DNA of 20,361 nt from Paraktedonobacter sp034438135 (GCA_034438135.1 DAOTTL010000040.1:1-20361); one strand, 5' to 3'. Positions 8,077 through 15,808 are shown, counted from the first letter of the stretch. Program-made: numbers and translations. Notes: generated by a model not told the origin, from the sequence alone.

Positions 8077-9264
8077 TTAGAGAAAACAGTGTCCATCGCC
8101 CCGATAGGTCGTTACTTTATCGATGACCGCGCCATCCGAGATCAGAAGAAGATGGGTAAAGTGCTCACACAGTTCACCCGCTTTGGCATGGCGCATAAAT
8201 AGAGGATCGCCGAGAGACAGTGAGACGGGTCCAGTGTAACGCACAGGCGTCTGAACCTCACCAGCCCCCTCAAGCGAGGTCAGGACCGCACCCTCCGGCA
8301 GATAGGGGCGAACCTGCTTATCGAGTCCAACGGCACCTGAGGCCGTGTACCCTCCACCCAGACAGGTATAGAGTCCGGGACCAGGCTGACGCACTATCTC
8401 AAGCACAAAACCCGCCGCAGGCTGATAGCGAAAGTTCCGATAGTTGTCAAACAGCGTCGGCGAATAAAAGCCAGAGCCAACGGTAATCTCAGTCACAGCC
8501 GACTCCGCACAAGTCGTCTCAATACTGCCCGTTCCGCCTCCATTGACAAAGCGCAGCTTATGTCCACCCTGCTCAATCAAGGTCACCACGGCAGCGCGAC
8601 GACTGGCAATCCTGTCAATTGAACGCCGTTTGAGTGCACGCACCACCGCGCTCTTCGCTCGCTGACCGGGAACAAGATCCCCCAGACCCGCGATCTGCGC
8701 CTCATAGCCCATAATACCATCAAGCTGCACATGCGGAGACTTCTCAAGGCACTCAAGCACCGGGCGTACCTGCTCAGGTGTACGCAACGGAGAACGCCAG
8801 ACCCCGAAGTGCAGGCCTGGAAAATCAATAGACATATCTATATCAATGCAGACGGGAACGATAGCATCTTGTCGGGCGGCAATCTCCTCGATATGTGTCA
8901 CATGCTCGACACTATCGATCATCAGGACGATCTGACCACCCTCACGAACCGTCTGAGCAACGGCGGCTATGTCCTCGGACTGCAAGGTGGGATAGCCAAC
9001 CAGCAGATCAGTGAAACCTTGCGAGGTCAGGTAGAGCGCCTCACGAGCGGTATAGCACATGATCCCCTGAAAGCAAGCACCTGCCTGCAAAATGTGTCGC
9101 AGAACACTGACGCTGCGCAGAGACTTGGCCGCCAGACGGATACGCTTATCACCGGACCGCGCTGTCACCTGTTGAATATTTTCGTTTAGCAGGTCCAGAT
9201 CGAGATAGGCCAGTGGCAGAGGTTGAGCGCACAACGCCTTTTTATAGTAAGCATAATCTCGCAT
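8077..9264 (-). CDS. PLP-dependent amino acid deaminase/aldolase (D-threonine aldolase/D-serine dehydratase fold)
   Basis: 395 residues. The N-terminal alanine-racemase-like barrel carries the PLP lysine in LAAKSLRS (Lys47). The C-terminal part contains DPLFMRHAKAGELCEHF, where His359 and Cys366 fit the metal-binding His/Cys pair of the D-serine dehydratase/D-threonine aldolase family. The chain ends in TTYRGDGHCFL, typical of the subgroup annotated as amino acid deaminase/aldolase. Expected chemistry is cleavage or dehydration of a D-3-hydroxy amino acid. The ATG at 9264 has AAGGTG seven bases upstream. The whole start region is duplicated 43 bases upstream (see the repeat at 9241-9325), but only this copy is in frame. 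It lies 56 bases after the dehydrogenase stop codon. Confidence 0.88.
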   Translation of the reverse strand: MRDYAYYKKALCAQPLPLAYLDLDLLNENIQQVTARSGDKRIRLAAKSLRSVSVLRHILQAGACFQGIMCYTAREALYLTSQGFTDLLVGYPTLQSEDIAAVAQTVREGGQIVLMIDSVEHVTHIEEIAARQDAIVPVCIDIDMSIDFPGLHFGVWRSPLRTPEQVRPVLECLEKSPHVQLDGIMGYEAQIAGLGDLVPGQRAKSAVVRALKRRSIDRIASRRAAVVTLIEQGGHKLRFVNGGGTGSIETTCAESAVTEITVGSGFYSPTLFDNYRNFRYQPAAGFVLEIVRQPGPGLYTCLGGGYTASGAVGLDKQVRPYLPEGAVLTSLEGAGEVQTPVRYTGPVSLSLGDPLFMRHAKAGELCEHFTHLLLISDGAVIDKVTTYRGDGHCFL

Positions 9265-9325
9265 AGTGAAACACCTTTATGACTTTATAATAAGCATAAT
9301 CTCGCATGGTGAAAACACCTTTACG
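9241..9325. repeat. Tandem duplication of the aldolase start region
   Basis: About 41 bases at 9241-9281 are repeated at 9284-9325 with two substitutions and one added A. Both copies carry, on the minus strand, AAGGTG plus ATGCGAGATTATGCTTA. The offset is 43 bases, not a multiple of three. The upstream copy therefore starts with the same residues (MRDYAY) but runs out of frame and stops after 21 codons at 9242. The upstream copy also overlaps the stop codon of the dehydrogenase (TAA, 9321-9323). Confidence 0.85.
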
Positions 9326-10277
9326 AATGTTTCGCAGCAAAAAGAAGCACCTGCTCAAAGGCCGCAGAGAAGATGTTTTCATAAGTATCCTTCTCGACGT
9401 AGCCCAGGTGGGGAGTACAGATCACATTGTCCATGTGCAGCAAGGGGTTATCCTTATCGGTCACTGGCTCCTGTTCGTAGACATCCACAGCGGCATAACC
9501 TGGATGGCCGTTCTTGAGCGCCTCCACCAGAGCACCTGGAGCGATCAATCTGGCCCGACTGGTATTGACGAGTACAGCCGTGGATTTCATCTTCGCCAGA
9601 TCCTCAGCAGTAACCACGCCGCGAGTCTCTTCAGTGGCCCTGAGATGGAGACACAGAACATCCGACTCGCGAAAAAACTCTTCTCGACTATTCGCGCTGG
9701 CAAACCCATCGGACTCGGCGCGGGACCTGGAACCTTCACGTCCCCAGACCATGACTCGCATCCCAAAGGCTCGACCATAGCTGGCAACCAGGCTCCCAAT
9801 GTTGCCATAGCTATAGATCCCCAACACTCGATTGTAGATACTCAACCCCAACGTCTGTTGCCAATGACCTTCCTTCAGAAATGCTACCTCCTGAGGAATA
9901 TGACGCATCGCCGCCATAACCAGCGCCCAGGTCAACTCCGCCGTCGCATACGGTTTCCCGCTACTCCCAAAAACCATCGGGGCCGCAAAGATCACCTCTA
10001 CCCCGTGACGTGAACAGGCATCCTGATCCAGGTGGGGAGCCTGCTTGCCCGTCTGGACAATCACCTTGAGATTGGGCAGCAGGGCCAACAACTCCCCAGT
10101 AATCGGCGTGCGCTCACGAATAAGCACAAGCGCATCAGCCTCCTGAAACCGGCTCGCCTGCGTCTCAGTATCGCTCACATGATCCTGGTAGGTCGTCACC
10201 TGATGTCCATCTAACATCTTAAAACAGTCAAGCGTGCGTACCGCGTTCTGATAATCGTCAGGAATAACAATCTTCAT
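9321..10277 (-). CDS. D-isomer-specific 2-hydroxyacid dehydrogenase
   Basis: 318 residues from the chosen start. The NAD-binding motif is GIYSYGNIGS (153-162). Catalytic residues fit Arg241 (NTSRARLI), Glu270 (VYEQEP) and His290 (CTPHLGY), the Arg/Glu/His triad of the family. It interconverts a 2-keto acid and a D-2-hydroxyacid with NAD(P)H; the sequence is closer to the phosphoglycerate-dehydrogenase-like group than to formate dehydrogenases. A GTG at 10292 would add five residues, but GAGGG lies eight bases before the ATG at 10277, so that start is preferred. First gene of the four-gene operon; its ribosome-binding site abuts the hairpin repeat copy B. Confidence 0.9.
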   Translation of the reverse strand: MKIVIPDDYQNAVRTLDCFKMLDGHQVTTYQDHVSDTETQASRFQEADALVLIRERTPITGELLALLPNLKVIVQTGKQAPHLDQDACSRHGVEVIFAAPMVFGSSGKPYATAELTWALVMAAMRHIPQEVAFLKEGHWQQTLGLSIYNRVLGIYSYGNIGSLVASYGRAFGMRVMVWGREGSRSRAESDGFASANSREEFFRESDVLCLHLRATEETRGVVTAEDLAKMKSTAVLVNTSRARLIAPGALVEALKNGHPGYAAVDVYEQEPVTDKDNPLLHMDNVICTPHLGYVEKDTYENIFSAAFEQVLLFAAKHS

Positions 10278-10289
10278 GAAATAGACCCT

Positions 10290-10388
10290 CACTTTTCTGC
10301 GGCTTACAAAGCCGCTCCTCCCCCCGAAAAAAGAAGAAGCGAGGTGTGTGGTGGGGCAAATGCCCCACCACGCACCTCGCTTCTTCTT
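10290..10388 (-). repeat. Composite hairpin repeat, copy B
   Basis: Read on the minus strand it has the same plan as copy A: a long stem (10331-10358 with 10361-10388, 28-base arms with one T-G pair), six G, and a small GCGGCTT/AAGCCGC hairpin at about 10300-10315, ending in AGAAAA. Outside the central stem the two copies differ at only a few positions. The far end borders the ribosome-binding site of the dehydrogenase gene. Confidence 0.75.
10326..10388 (-). terminator. Rho-independent terminator after the deacetylase gene
   Basis: The 28-bp stem of repeat copy B is followed on the minus strand by a run of six T (two of them in the stem) and then CGGGGG. It lies about 150 bases after the deacetylase stop, so it probably ends that transcript and makes the dehydrogenase gene the start of a new unit, unless readthrough occurs. 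Confidence 0.55.
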
Positions 10389-10536
10389 AAAAAAAAGGGG
10401 TGGGGCGGCCTGCTATACAGGCCGAATGCCTTTTGTCCTGCTTTTGCGAAAGCAGGGAGCGACTCATAATTTGTTTTTTCCTGGGATGGGAGAGACCCCT
10501 CAAAAGCATGACAACCGCGCAACGACGCTTTTAGAA

Positions 10537-11448
10537 TTACTCTGCAGGAGCGGAATGACTCGAAAGCTCACCAGAAGTTGAAGCAAGCTCAGCCTGCGAG
10601 AACGGCTGGATCGACTCATCAAAGCGCACACCGGCGAAAATGTCATGCTCAATCTTCTCGCCAGCAGGCCATGCAGGATAGACCCGTGAAAGCTCCGCAG
10701 TTCCCTGCAACAATCGACCAAGGATCTTCCTGAAGGTTCGCGCACCCCTCGGCAGCGCTATCTGACTCCGATAACACTCCAGTGCCTTCCAGGATAACTC
10801 GATATACTTCAGTGTATCAATCTTAGTAGTTACGGGAGAAGTGGCCTCAAGGGCTGCGATAAAGTCCATATCTTTGTTGCGTCCGCCTTTGCGAGGATTC
10901 TGTCCACGCAGACGCATCATAGTCACGCCGAAGCGGAAGAGTCGATTGGGGCCAGCATTATAGTACAGTTTTTGGGGCGGATTGGCCTCTGTCTGCAACT
11001 GCTCAAAGGCGGCCACGGTTGCCTGATTGATCTTGATATGATCGGGATGTCCATACGCGCCAAAGGTATTGAAGGTGATAACGACCTGTGGACGCACGCG
11101 GCGCATGACTTCCGCCACGCGCCCGGTAAGAACATCCAGCGGTACCTGCCAGGAACTCTCCGGGTTCTCGTTATCGGCTGTGCCCATCATCCCGCTATCG
11201 CGATAGCCAAAGGCCACGGCCTCGTGAAAGCCAGCAGCTTTTACCGCACAGTCAAATTCCGCCAGTCGAAGTTCAGGAATCGAGGCATAGCCCTTCATAT
11301 GTTCTGGATCGACGGTTCCCACATCGCCATTGGTTGTGCAAATCAATGTTGTACGAACGCCCTCTTCGCGCATATAACGGTTAGCGAGTGAAACAACGCC
11401 TATCTCATCGTCAGGATGAGCGTAACAGAAAAGAATACTTTTGTACAT
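10537..11448 (-). CDS. PIG-L/LmbE family zinc deacetylase, MshB/Mca-like
   Basis: 303 residues. The zinc motif AHPDDE lies at 10-15, with His11 and Asp14 as ligands; the third ligand fits the GHPDH motif at 133-137. CTTNGDVG and LRLAEFDCA blocks and GYRDSGMMG (81-89) resemble MshB (GlcNAc-inositol deacetylase) and Mca (mycothiol conjugate amidase) rather than lipid-anchor deacetylases. It removes an acetyl or acyl group from an N-acyl sugar or thiol conjugate. The frame is open to 11586, but the conserved domain begins directly at MYKSILFCYAHPDDE, so the ATG at 11448 is used; AGAGGA is 14 bases upstream, a loose fit. A terminator-like repeat separates it from the operon downstream. Confidence 0.85.
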   Translation of the reverse strand: MYKSILFCYAHPDDEIGVVSLANRYMREEGVRTTLICTTNGDVGTVDPEHMKGYASIPELRLAEFDCAVKAAGFHEAVAFGYRDSGMMGTADNENPESSWQVPLDVLTGRVAEVMRRVRPQVVITFNTFGAYGHPDHIKINQATVAAFEQLQTEANPPQKLYYNAGPNRLFRFGVTMMRLRGQNPRKGGRNKDMDFIAALEATSPVTTKIDTLKYIELSWKALECYRSQIALPRGARTFRKILGRLLQGTAELSRVYPAWPAGEKIEHDIFAGVRFDESIQPFSQAELASTSGELSSHSAPAE

Positions 11449-11749
11449 GGGTAATCTTAATGTCCTCTTCTCTTGCTTTTGTCCCTTTGGGAGCAAATAT
11501 GCTCTCAATCCTGCATCGTCGCAGCGTTTCACCTGACCTCTTCGGCTTCTGGATGGATCTATCCTCTTCTTTGTGGGAACCGGCACCAGTTGCTCTTCTT
11601 TCCCGCTATCCGATGGAGGGGACCAGAATCAGTGTAGCACAGATTACTATCGAAAAGAAAGCAAGAAACACAGGGAGGGAGATGCCAGCAAGAATCACAC
11701 AATTCGCTCACAGGCGCGGCTGATAGTCCAACCAGTGGTAGTTCGCCCA
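11449..11749. other. Leader/intergenic region of the deacetylase gene
   Basis: No gene is supported. A candidate extended -10 element on the minus strand (TGCTACACT, 11631-11639) would give a leader of about 175 bases. An in-frame extension of the deacetylase to 11586 is rich in basic residues and lacks family similarity. Confidence 0.35.
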
Positions 11750-12223
11750 TTACGACTTGAACGAAAGCTGGTAAACTGGTTCATCATCCAGGGTGGCTCC
11801 GGTTGGTTGAAATCCAACGCCGAGATAGAGATGTTGTGCGTGTTCATTTTCTGGATGGACAGTGAGGTAAAGCTCCTGACACTGTGGGTGCAGGTTCTGG
11901 ATAAGCTGAAGAAAGAGGCGGAGTGCTTCTTTTCCATAGCCTCGCCCCTGATAGTGATGGTCAATAAAGAAGTGAAAGATCCAGTAGTTGTCCACACTCC
12001 CTGGCTCATAGGCGAGTTCGGTAAACCCTATCATCTCGGTGTCAGCATAAAAGGCGTAGGGTAGCCAGATACGTCCGCCGGGTCGAATATAGGCTTTCGC
12101 CAGCGCGATAGCCGCAACAGGAACAGTATCAGCAATGAACCGTTGCTGTACAGGAAAAACGTCCAGACGAAGTGTGGCACGCCAGTTCTCTTGTGTGACC
12201 TCTCGCAGTGAAAGTCTGTTCAT
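11750..12223 (-). CDS. GNAT family N-acetyltransferase
   Basis: 157 residues. Acetyl-CoA binding motif A is at about 84-101: FFIDHHYQGRGYGKEALRLF, with the Q-x-x-G-x-G core (QGRGYG). This is followed by the LYLTVHPENEHAQHLYLGVGF block (motif B with N-x-x-A-x-x-L-Y). Residues 1-80 carry the expected substrate-binding strands. Transfers acetyl from acetyl-CoA to an amine, for example an antibiotic, polyamine or amino acid; the acceptor is unknown. Its ribosome-binding site is weak. The gene is divergent from the Uma2 gene and could form a transcript with the deacetylase 302 bases downstream, but the gap makes this uncertain. Confidence 0.88.
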   Translation of the reverse strand: MNRLSLREVTQENWRATLRLDVFPVQQRFIADTVPVAAIALAKAYIRPGGRIWLPYAFYADTEMIGFTELAYEPGSVDNYWIFHFFIDHHYQGRGYGKEALRLFLQLIQNLHPQCQELYLTVHPENEHAQHLYLGVGFQPTGATLDDEPVYQLSFKS

Positions 12224-12362
12224 CGTTCTTTAAAGCTCTTTTACTGTTGTCATACCCATTCCAGTTTACCACCTTTATAGCGCGGTTGCGATGAGAAATC
12301 CACGCTAATCCAGAAGAAATACCCTACCATCGACTCTGCCATCAGGCTAGAAGCGCCAACTA

Positions 12363-12371
12363 TGGTATAAT
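12363..12371 (+). promoter_or_regulatory. Extended -10 promoter of the Uma2 gene
   Basis: TGGTATAAT is a perfect extended -10 element (TG, one base, TATAAT at 12366-12371). No good -35 is seen 17 bases upstream, as is usual for extended -10 promoters. The start codon lies 55 bases further on. Confidence 0.5.
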
Positions 12372-12425
12372 GAAGCCACCGAAGCGATCTTTTTTGTCGA
12401 TAAACCATCAGGAAAGAGGTAATCG

Positions 12426-13013
12426 ATGACAGTACGACCTGATGCACACGACGGGCGTGTAAGCTTTGAAGAATACTTTGATGTTATCAAGAAAGACCCT
12501 GAACATGGATATGAATTCCTTGATGGCCATATCTATATGATGACGGGTGGAAGTCCTGATCATTCCATTATTGGCTCCAATATGAATGGAGTATTGAGAG
12601 AACTCCTCAGGGGACGCGGCTGTATTGTCTATAATTCAGATGTTTACTTCCAGGTATCCGCAAAGTATCGCGTCTGTCCCGATGCTACAGTCAGTTGTGA
12701 TCCACGAGATAGAGGCGCTCAAGACGCTATCCATTATCCCTCTCTGGTTGTCGAAGTCCTTTCTCCCACCACTGAAGCCCGTGATCGGGGGGAAAAGTTT
12801 TTGCAGTATCGCTCATGCCCGAGTATTCAAGAATATCTGCTAGTAAATGCTCAGTTTCCAATGATTGAACTGTTTCGACGCGAGAAACGCGGTTTCTGGA
12901 CCCTCTACACTCTCCAGTTGGGTGACACTGTAGAGTTGACCAGCCTGGGAGTACGCTTCTCCGTCGCAGATATCTATCAGGATACTTCTCTGATAGAGAG
13001 TTTAACTAAATAG
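12426..13013 (+). CDS. Uma2 family PD-(D/E)XK nuclease-fold protein
   Basis: 195 residues, normal for the family. Matching landmarks are GYEFLDGHIYMMTGG (Glu30), SPDHSIIGSN (His46), CPDATVSC (Asp86), VVEVLSPTT (Glu110) and KFLQYRS (Lys124), which together fit the degenerate PD-(D/E)XK active site. Known: Uma2 proteins are very numerous in cyanobacteria and filamentous Chloroflexota, and their biological role is unsettled. GAGGT five bases before ATG supports the start. It stands alone between divergent GNAT and a MITE-like element; no antitoxin or transposase partner is visible. Confidence 0.92.
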   Translation: MTVRPDAHDGRVSFEEYFDVIKKDPEHGYEFLDGHIYMMTGGSPDHSIIGSNMNGVLRELLRGRGCIVYNSDVYFQVSAKYRVCPDATVSCDPRDRGAQDAIHYPSLVVEVLSPTTEARDRGEKFLQYRSCPSIQEYLLVNAQFPMIELFRREKRGFWTLYTLQLGDTVELTSLGVRFSVADIYQDTSLIESLTK

Positions 13014-13252
13014 AACTACGAGAGCTGCATTTGCAACGATGTACCGGTCCAGCCAAAGACATCCTGAAATACTGAGCCACTTGGCGTCGGACTTTCTCAA
13101 CCTCAACTGACGACGAGTAGCTGTAAAAGTGCCTGACGCCCAGGACGGGCGTAGAGAAAGTCTGCACCCTCAGGCGCACAGAGCCATTTATGACAATGGA
13201 CACAATGAGGCTCTTCTCAGGTGGACAATCTAGTCTCTTTTACCTTTTTGCA

Positions 13253-13403
13253 AGTGCGATTACTCTCTGTTGTAGTTTTGCATAATTATGTGTCGTGAAA
13301 CAAACCTTCTTTTGTGCTGCTCCAGGCTTGCGATAAGCCAATAGAGCGGCATTCTGATCCGACGTCTAATTATCACAAAACTACGACAGAGAGCAATCAC
13401 ATT
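13253..13403. mobile_element. MITE-like element with about 38-bp imperfect terminal inverted repeats
   Basis: The left arm 13253-13290 and right arm 13363-13403 are inverted repeats sharing the core CTCTCTGT(T/C)GTAGTTTTG and a flanking AATTA block, with a few mismatches and small gaps. The 72-base middle has no coding potential. Size (about 150 bp), absence of genes and long arms fit a miniature transposable element. No clear target-site duplication was found. Confidence 0.55.
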
Positions 13404-13431
13404 TACAGCTCTGCTTCTGGACAAACATAAC

Positions 13432-13490
13432 TTGACAAAGCTCCCTCGTCTCCTCTATACTTAACTTATAAGTTAAGTATAGAGGAGACG
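13432..13490 (+). promoter_or_regulatory. Promoter with perfect 44-bp palindromic operator
   Basis: -35 TTGACA (13432-13437), 18-base spacer, -10 TATACT (13456-13461). A perfect 44-base palindrome spans 13447-13490, with centre between 13468 and 13469, exactly where transcription should begin; its core is ACTTAACTTATAAGTTAAGT. Because only the second half would be transcribed, it is better explained as a repressor site than as an RNA hairpin. No regulator gene adjoins it. Confidence 0.75.
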
Positions 13491-13513
13491 TTTATTAAGG
13501 GAAAGGAATACTA

Positions 13514-13975
13514 ATGCCAGCTATTGTCAAAGAATTGACCATTGCCGCGACCCCTGAGCGTGTTTGGGATGCCTTGACGCAGCCGGGCGAAATCGCTCGT
13601 TGGTGGACCGACGATCTGAGTGCCATGCCAGAGGTAGGTTCACTGGCTGAATTTCGCTTTAACCAGGGTACGTTTGTCGTTCAGTTTGAGGTGGCCGAGC
13701 TGGAGCAGAACAAAAAAATTCGCTGGCTGGCCAGAAAAGGTCCTGCCCCACACTGGGACGGGACCAGCGTCACCTGGCTACTTGCGCCGATCCCCAACGG
13801 GACACAGGTGGTCTTTAACCATGAGGGGTTCATAGAGAAGGATAGGCGTTATGAAATGACATACGCATGGTGGGAGCACTTCCTGGTCAGCCTGAAGTCT
13901 TACCTGGAGACAGGAGTAGGAACTCCCGGGTCCCCCATCTCTGCCAGAGGTCCCGAACTACGTACGCTGTCATAA
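13514..13975 (+). CDS. SRPBCC (AHSA1-like START/Bet v1) domain protein
   Basis: 153 residues. It begins with the family pattern IVKELTIAATPERVWDALTQPGEIARWW and continues with the strand set FRFNQGTFVVQFEVAELEQNKKIRWLA and a C-terminal helix from about 118 (MTYAWWEHFLVSLKSYLE). These helix-grip proteins bind a hydrophobic ligand or act as chaperone-like factors; in many bacteria they are paired with an ArsR-type repressor, which is missing here. AAAGGA lies six bases before ATG. It is a single-gene unit: strong promoter with a palindromic operator upstream and a strong terminator right after the stop codon. Confidence 0.85.
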   Translation: MPAIVKELTIAATPERVWDALTQPGEIARWWTDDLSAMPEVGSLAEFRFNQGTFVVQFEVAELEQNKKIRWLARKGPAPHWDGTSVTWLLAPIPNGTQVVFNHEGFIEKDRRYEMTYAWWEHFLVSLKSYLETGVGTPGSPISARGPELRTLS

Positions 13976-14031
13976 GAAAAGGTTGGACGGCAAGAGCAAC
14001 ATACCCGCGCTTGCCGTCCAACCTTTTCTTA
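13973..14031 (+). terminator. Strong stem-loop terminator after the SRPBCC gene
   Basis: Arms 13977-13994 and 14010-14027 pair perfectly over 18 bases (core GGTTGGACGGCAAG), extendable outward by four more, with a 15-base loop. The downstream arm ends in CCTTTTCTTA. The stem begins at the stop codon itself. Confidence 0.75.
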
Positions 14032-14529
14032 GCGACCTCTTGTTGAGAAAAAGTCCAGCATTTTCACCAGGAAATTGGGTAAAAATAAACGTCGTTTCAC
14101 AGAAACACACCTCATCTTCCTTAACAAGGGACCTGACATCAAGACACCATCGTTCAAGATAGTCAATCACAAAAAAATTGATGTATCGCAGCAACCTTGT
14201 TCATACAAACGGCAGTCGCGTGGGCGCAGGCGCAGACAGGTATGCTTCTTCGTGCTCGTTGAGAGGATCGAAAGCTGATACAGGCGGTAGTATTGTTTGT
14301 CAGCCAGAGGGGCTTGAGCGTGGGCAGAGCATAAGCACCCAGGCCATCTGTCTGAGCAGTGTAGAGGCTTTGATGCATCATGTCCTCCCAAAAGTGAAAC
14401 TCTTCTATGCTAAGAGTCTATCTCAAGACAAAAAACATCACGCTTTTTGTGCCTGTATTTTGCTCTGATCTCGACTGGAGGAAGAGGAGGATATGTCACG
14501 GTTGTTGGCATGAAGGGAATGCAGAATGC
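14032..14529. other. Intergenic region, mostly non-coding
   Basis: About 500 bases between the SRPBCC terminator and the MFS gene's stop. One possible small or broken minus-strand gene (14163-14381) is listed separately. No terminator with a T run was found for the MFS transcript. Confidence 0.4.
14163..14381 (-). pseudogene. Possible small gene, perhaps frameshifted
   Basis: A minus-strand frame of 72 codons starts with MMHQSLYTAQTDGLG and is preceded by a very strong site, GGGAGG, directly before ATG. Its second half looks unlike protein (cysteine-rich CACAHATAVC), while another frame from about 14299 to 14201 reads more naturally (PPVSAFDPLNEHEEAYLSAP). A one-base change near 14300 would join them into a protein of about 60 residues. 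No family is recognised. Either a broken small gene or chance. Confidence 0.25.
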
Positions 14530-15732
14530 TCAGGATTCTACAGACGAGGGCGCGGGAGAAGCAAAAATCTCTTTCTTTCCCAAAATACTTCGTTCTGAGC
14601 GGCGGATCATCAAACCACCCACGAGCACACAGAGACCATAGCCAATACCCAGGGCAAAGAGGGGATAGCGAAAATTCCAGCCATAGAGCACGCCGAAGCC
14701 ATTCGCACCCACAAAGGCTCCGAGCAGACCGGCGGCGGAATACAGTCCCATAATACGCGCACGGGCACGACTGGCGGCGAAGGTCGCCACGTGCGAATCG
14801 ACCGCAGGTTGAATAAATGCATACAGTATGCCCTGAACTGAAAAGAGCAGCAGCAGCAGCCAGAACTGGTTCAAGAGACCATAGGTAATATAGAGGGGTA
14901 CCTGAGTCAGACCAAAGATCAGCATTATCGTGGAACGTCTGCGCCGGTCCGCGAGTCGGCCTGCGAACTGTGCCAGCAGAATAGTGGGCAGGGACCAGAA
15001 AATATAGGCGACCCCAATCCATGTGATTGCGGCTCCCAGGTGATCGTGCATCCAGATCGGGAAGAGGGTTGTATCGAACCCCACATAGAGAAAGTCCCCA
15101 AAGGCCAGCAAATAACTCCCCAGCAGTGGCAGAATGAACAATTCACGCACACTGACCGCTACACTTTCTGCACGCTGCTGCTGCTTGACTGGATGGATCA
15201 AGACGATCACAAGCACCACAGCTACCAGCCGAAAGAGGGCAGCTCCGATAAAAGGAGGAGTATACCCCAGACCTGCAATCAGACCTCCCAGGGCGGGTCC
15301 AAAGAGGAAACCCATGTTGAAGAAAGCGCCGAAGATGCCGTAAGCCTCACCCCGCTGCTCGCCGGAGATCACATCGGCAAGCAAAGCTCGTGCAGAGGGC
15401 AAAAAGGCCGCAGCCACGATCCCCTCCGCAAAGCGCAAGGCCACAAAAAGAAGGGGGTCTGAGATGAAAAGATAGACAATTGAGAATGCTGCCTGACCCA
15501 ATAAGCTGGCAATCATCAGCGGCTTACGGCCCACGCGGTCAGCTAACCATCCCGAAGGATACTGAAAAAGAAAGTTCGAGATTAAATAGGCCGAGGCCAT
15601 TGCTCCAATAATGGCGATAGAGGCCCCATGAGACTCCGCATACAAAACGCGTATAGGAACTATCATACCCAGTCCTATATAGGCGGCACAGACAGAGAGA
15701 GAGATAGCCAGCAACGATCGATTGCGGAGCAT
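14530..15732 (-). CDS. MFS family transporter, drug-efflux type
   Basis: 400 residues with about 12 membrane helices. The family's motif A is clear after helix 2: GWLADRVGRKPLM (61-73), and a second weaker copy GRLADRRRRSTIM lies in the central loop. Helix 1 has the GLGMIVPIRVLY pattern typical of DHA1-type multidrug and sugar efflux carriers. Proton-driven export is the likely role; substrate unknown. GAGGTG eight bases before the ATG supports the start. A promoter and palindrome sit in a 125-base leader upstream. Confidence 0.9.
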   Translation of the reverse strand: MLRNRSLLAISLSVCAAYIGLGMIVPIRVLYAESHGASIAIIGAMASAYLISNFLFQYPSGWLADRVGRKPLMIASLLGQAAFSIVYLFISDPLLFVALRFAEGIVAAAFLPSARALLADVISGEQRGEAYGIFGAFFNMGFLFGPALGGLIAGLGYTPPFIGAALFRLVAVVLVIVLIHPVKQQQRAESVAVSVRELFILPLLGSYLLAFGDFLYVGFDTTLFPIWMHDHLGAAITWIGVAYIFWSLPTILLAQFAGRLADRRRRSTIMLIFGLTQVPLYITYGLLNQFWLLLLLFSVQGILYAFIQPAVDSHVATFAASRARARIMGLYSAAGLLGAFVGANGFGVLYGWNFRYPLFALGIGYGLCVLVGGLMIRRSERSILGKKEIFASPAPSSVES

Positions 15733-15808
15733 ACGAAATACACCTCTGATTCCTTGAAGAAAATGTTTGAGAAGTCAATCATTCGACAACTGAACAGTCT
15801 TGAGACGA

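Larger units (their letters stand above)
10278..10536. other. Intergenic region packed with hairpins
   Basis: No gene. From left to right: copy B of the composite repeat (10290-10388), a short stem at 10407-10423 (GGCCTG, five-base loop, CAGGCC), and a stem near 10438-10457 (CCTGCTTT, TGCG loop, AAAGCAGG). The region separates the deacetylase gene from the dehydrogenase operon. Confidence 0.65.
13014..13513. other. 500-bp region without an intact gene
   Basis: Holds a MITE-like inverted repeat element (13253-13403) and the promoter/operator of the SRPBCC gene (13432-13490). The segment 13014-13220 shows only short broken frames on the minus strand, one of which has a CVHCHKWLC cysteine cluster and might be a decayed gene. 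Confidence 0.5.

Noticed and set aside
11449..11586. 46-residue N-terminal extension of the deacetylase
   Set aside because: The zinc motif normally lies about ten residues from the start, which fits ATG 11448; the extension is basic and unlike the family.
12250..12408. Minus-strand frame reading MVYRQKRSLRWLHYTIVG
   Set aside because: Looks protein-like over 52 codons but has no ribosome-binding site and covers the extended -10 promoter of the Uma2 gene.
13109..13220. Minus-strand fragment with CVHCHKWLC cysteine cluster
   Set aside because: Only about 37 codons between two stops, without a start codon; too short to call a zinc-finger gene, possibly a gene remnant.
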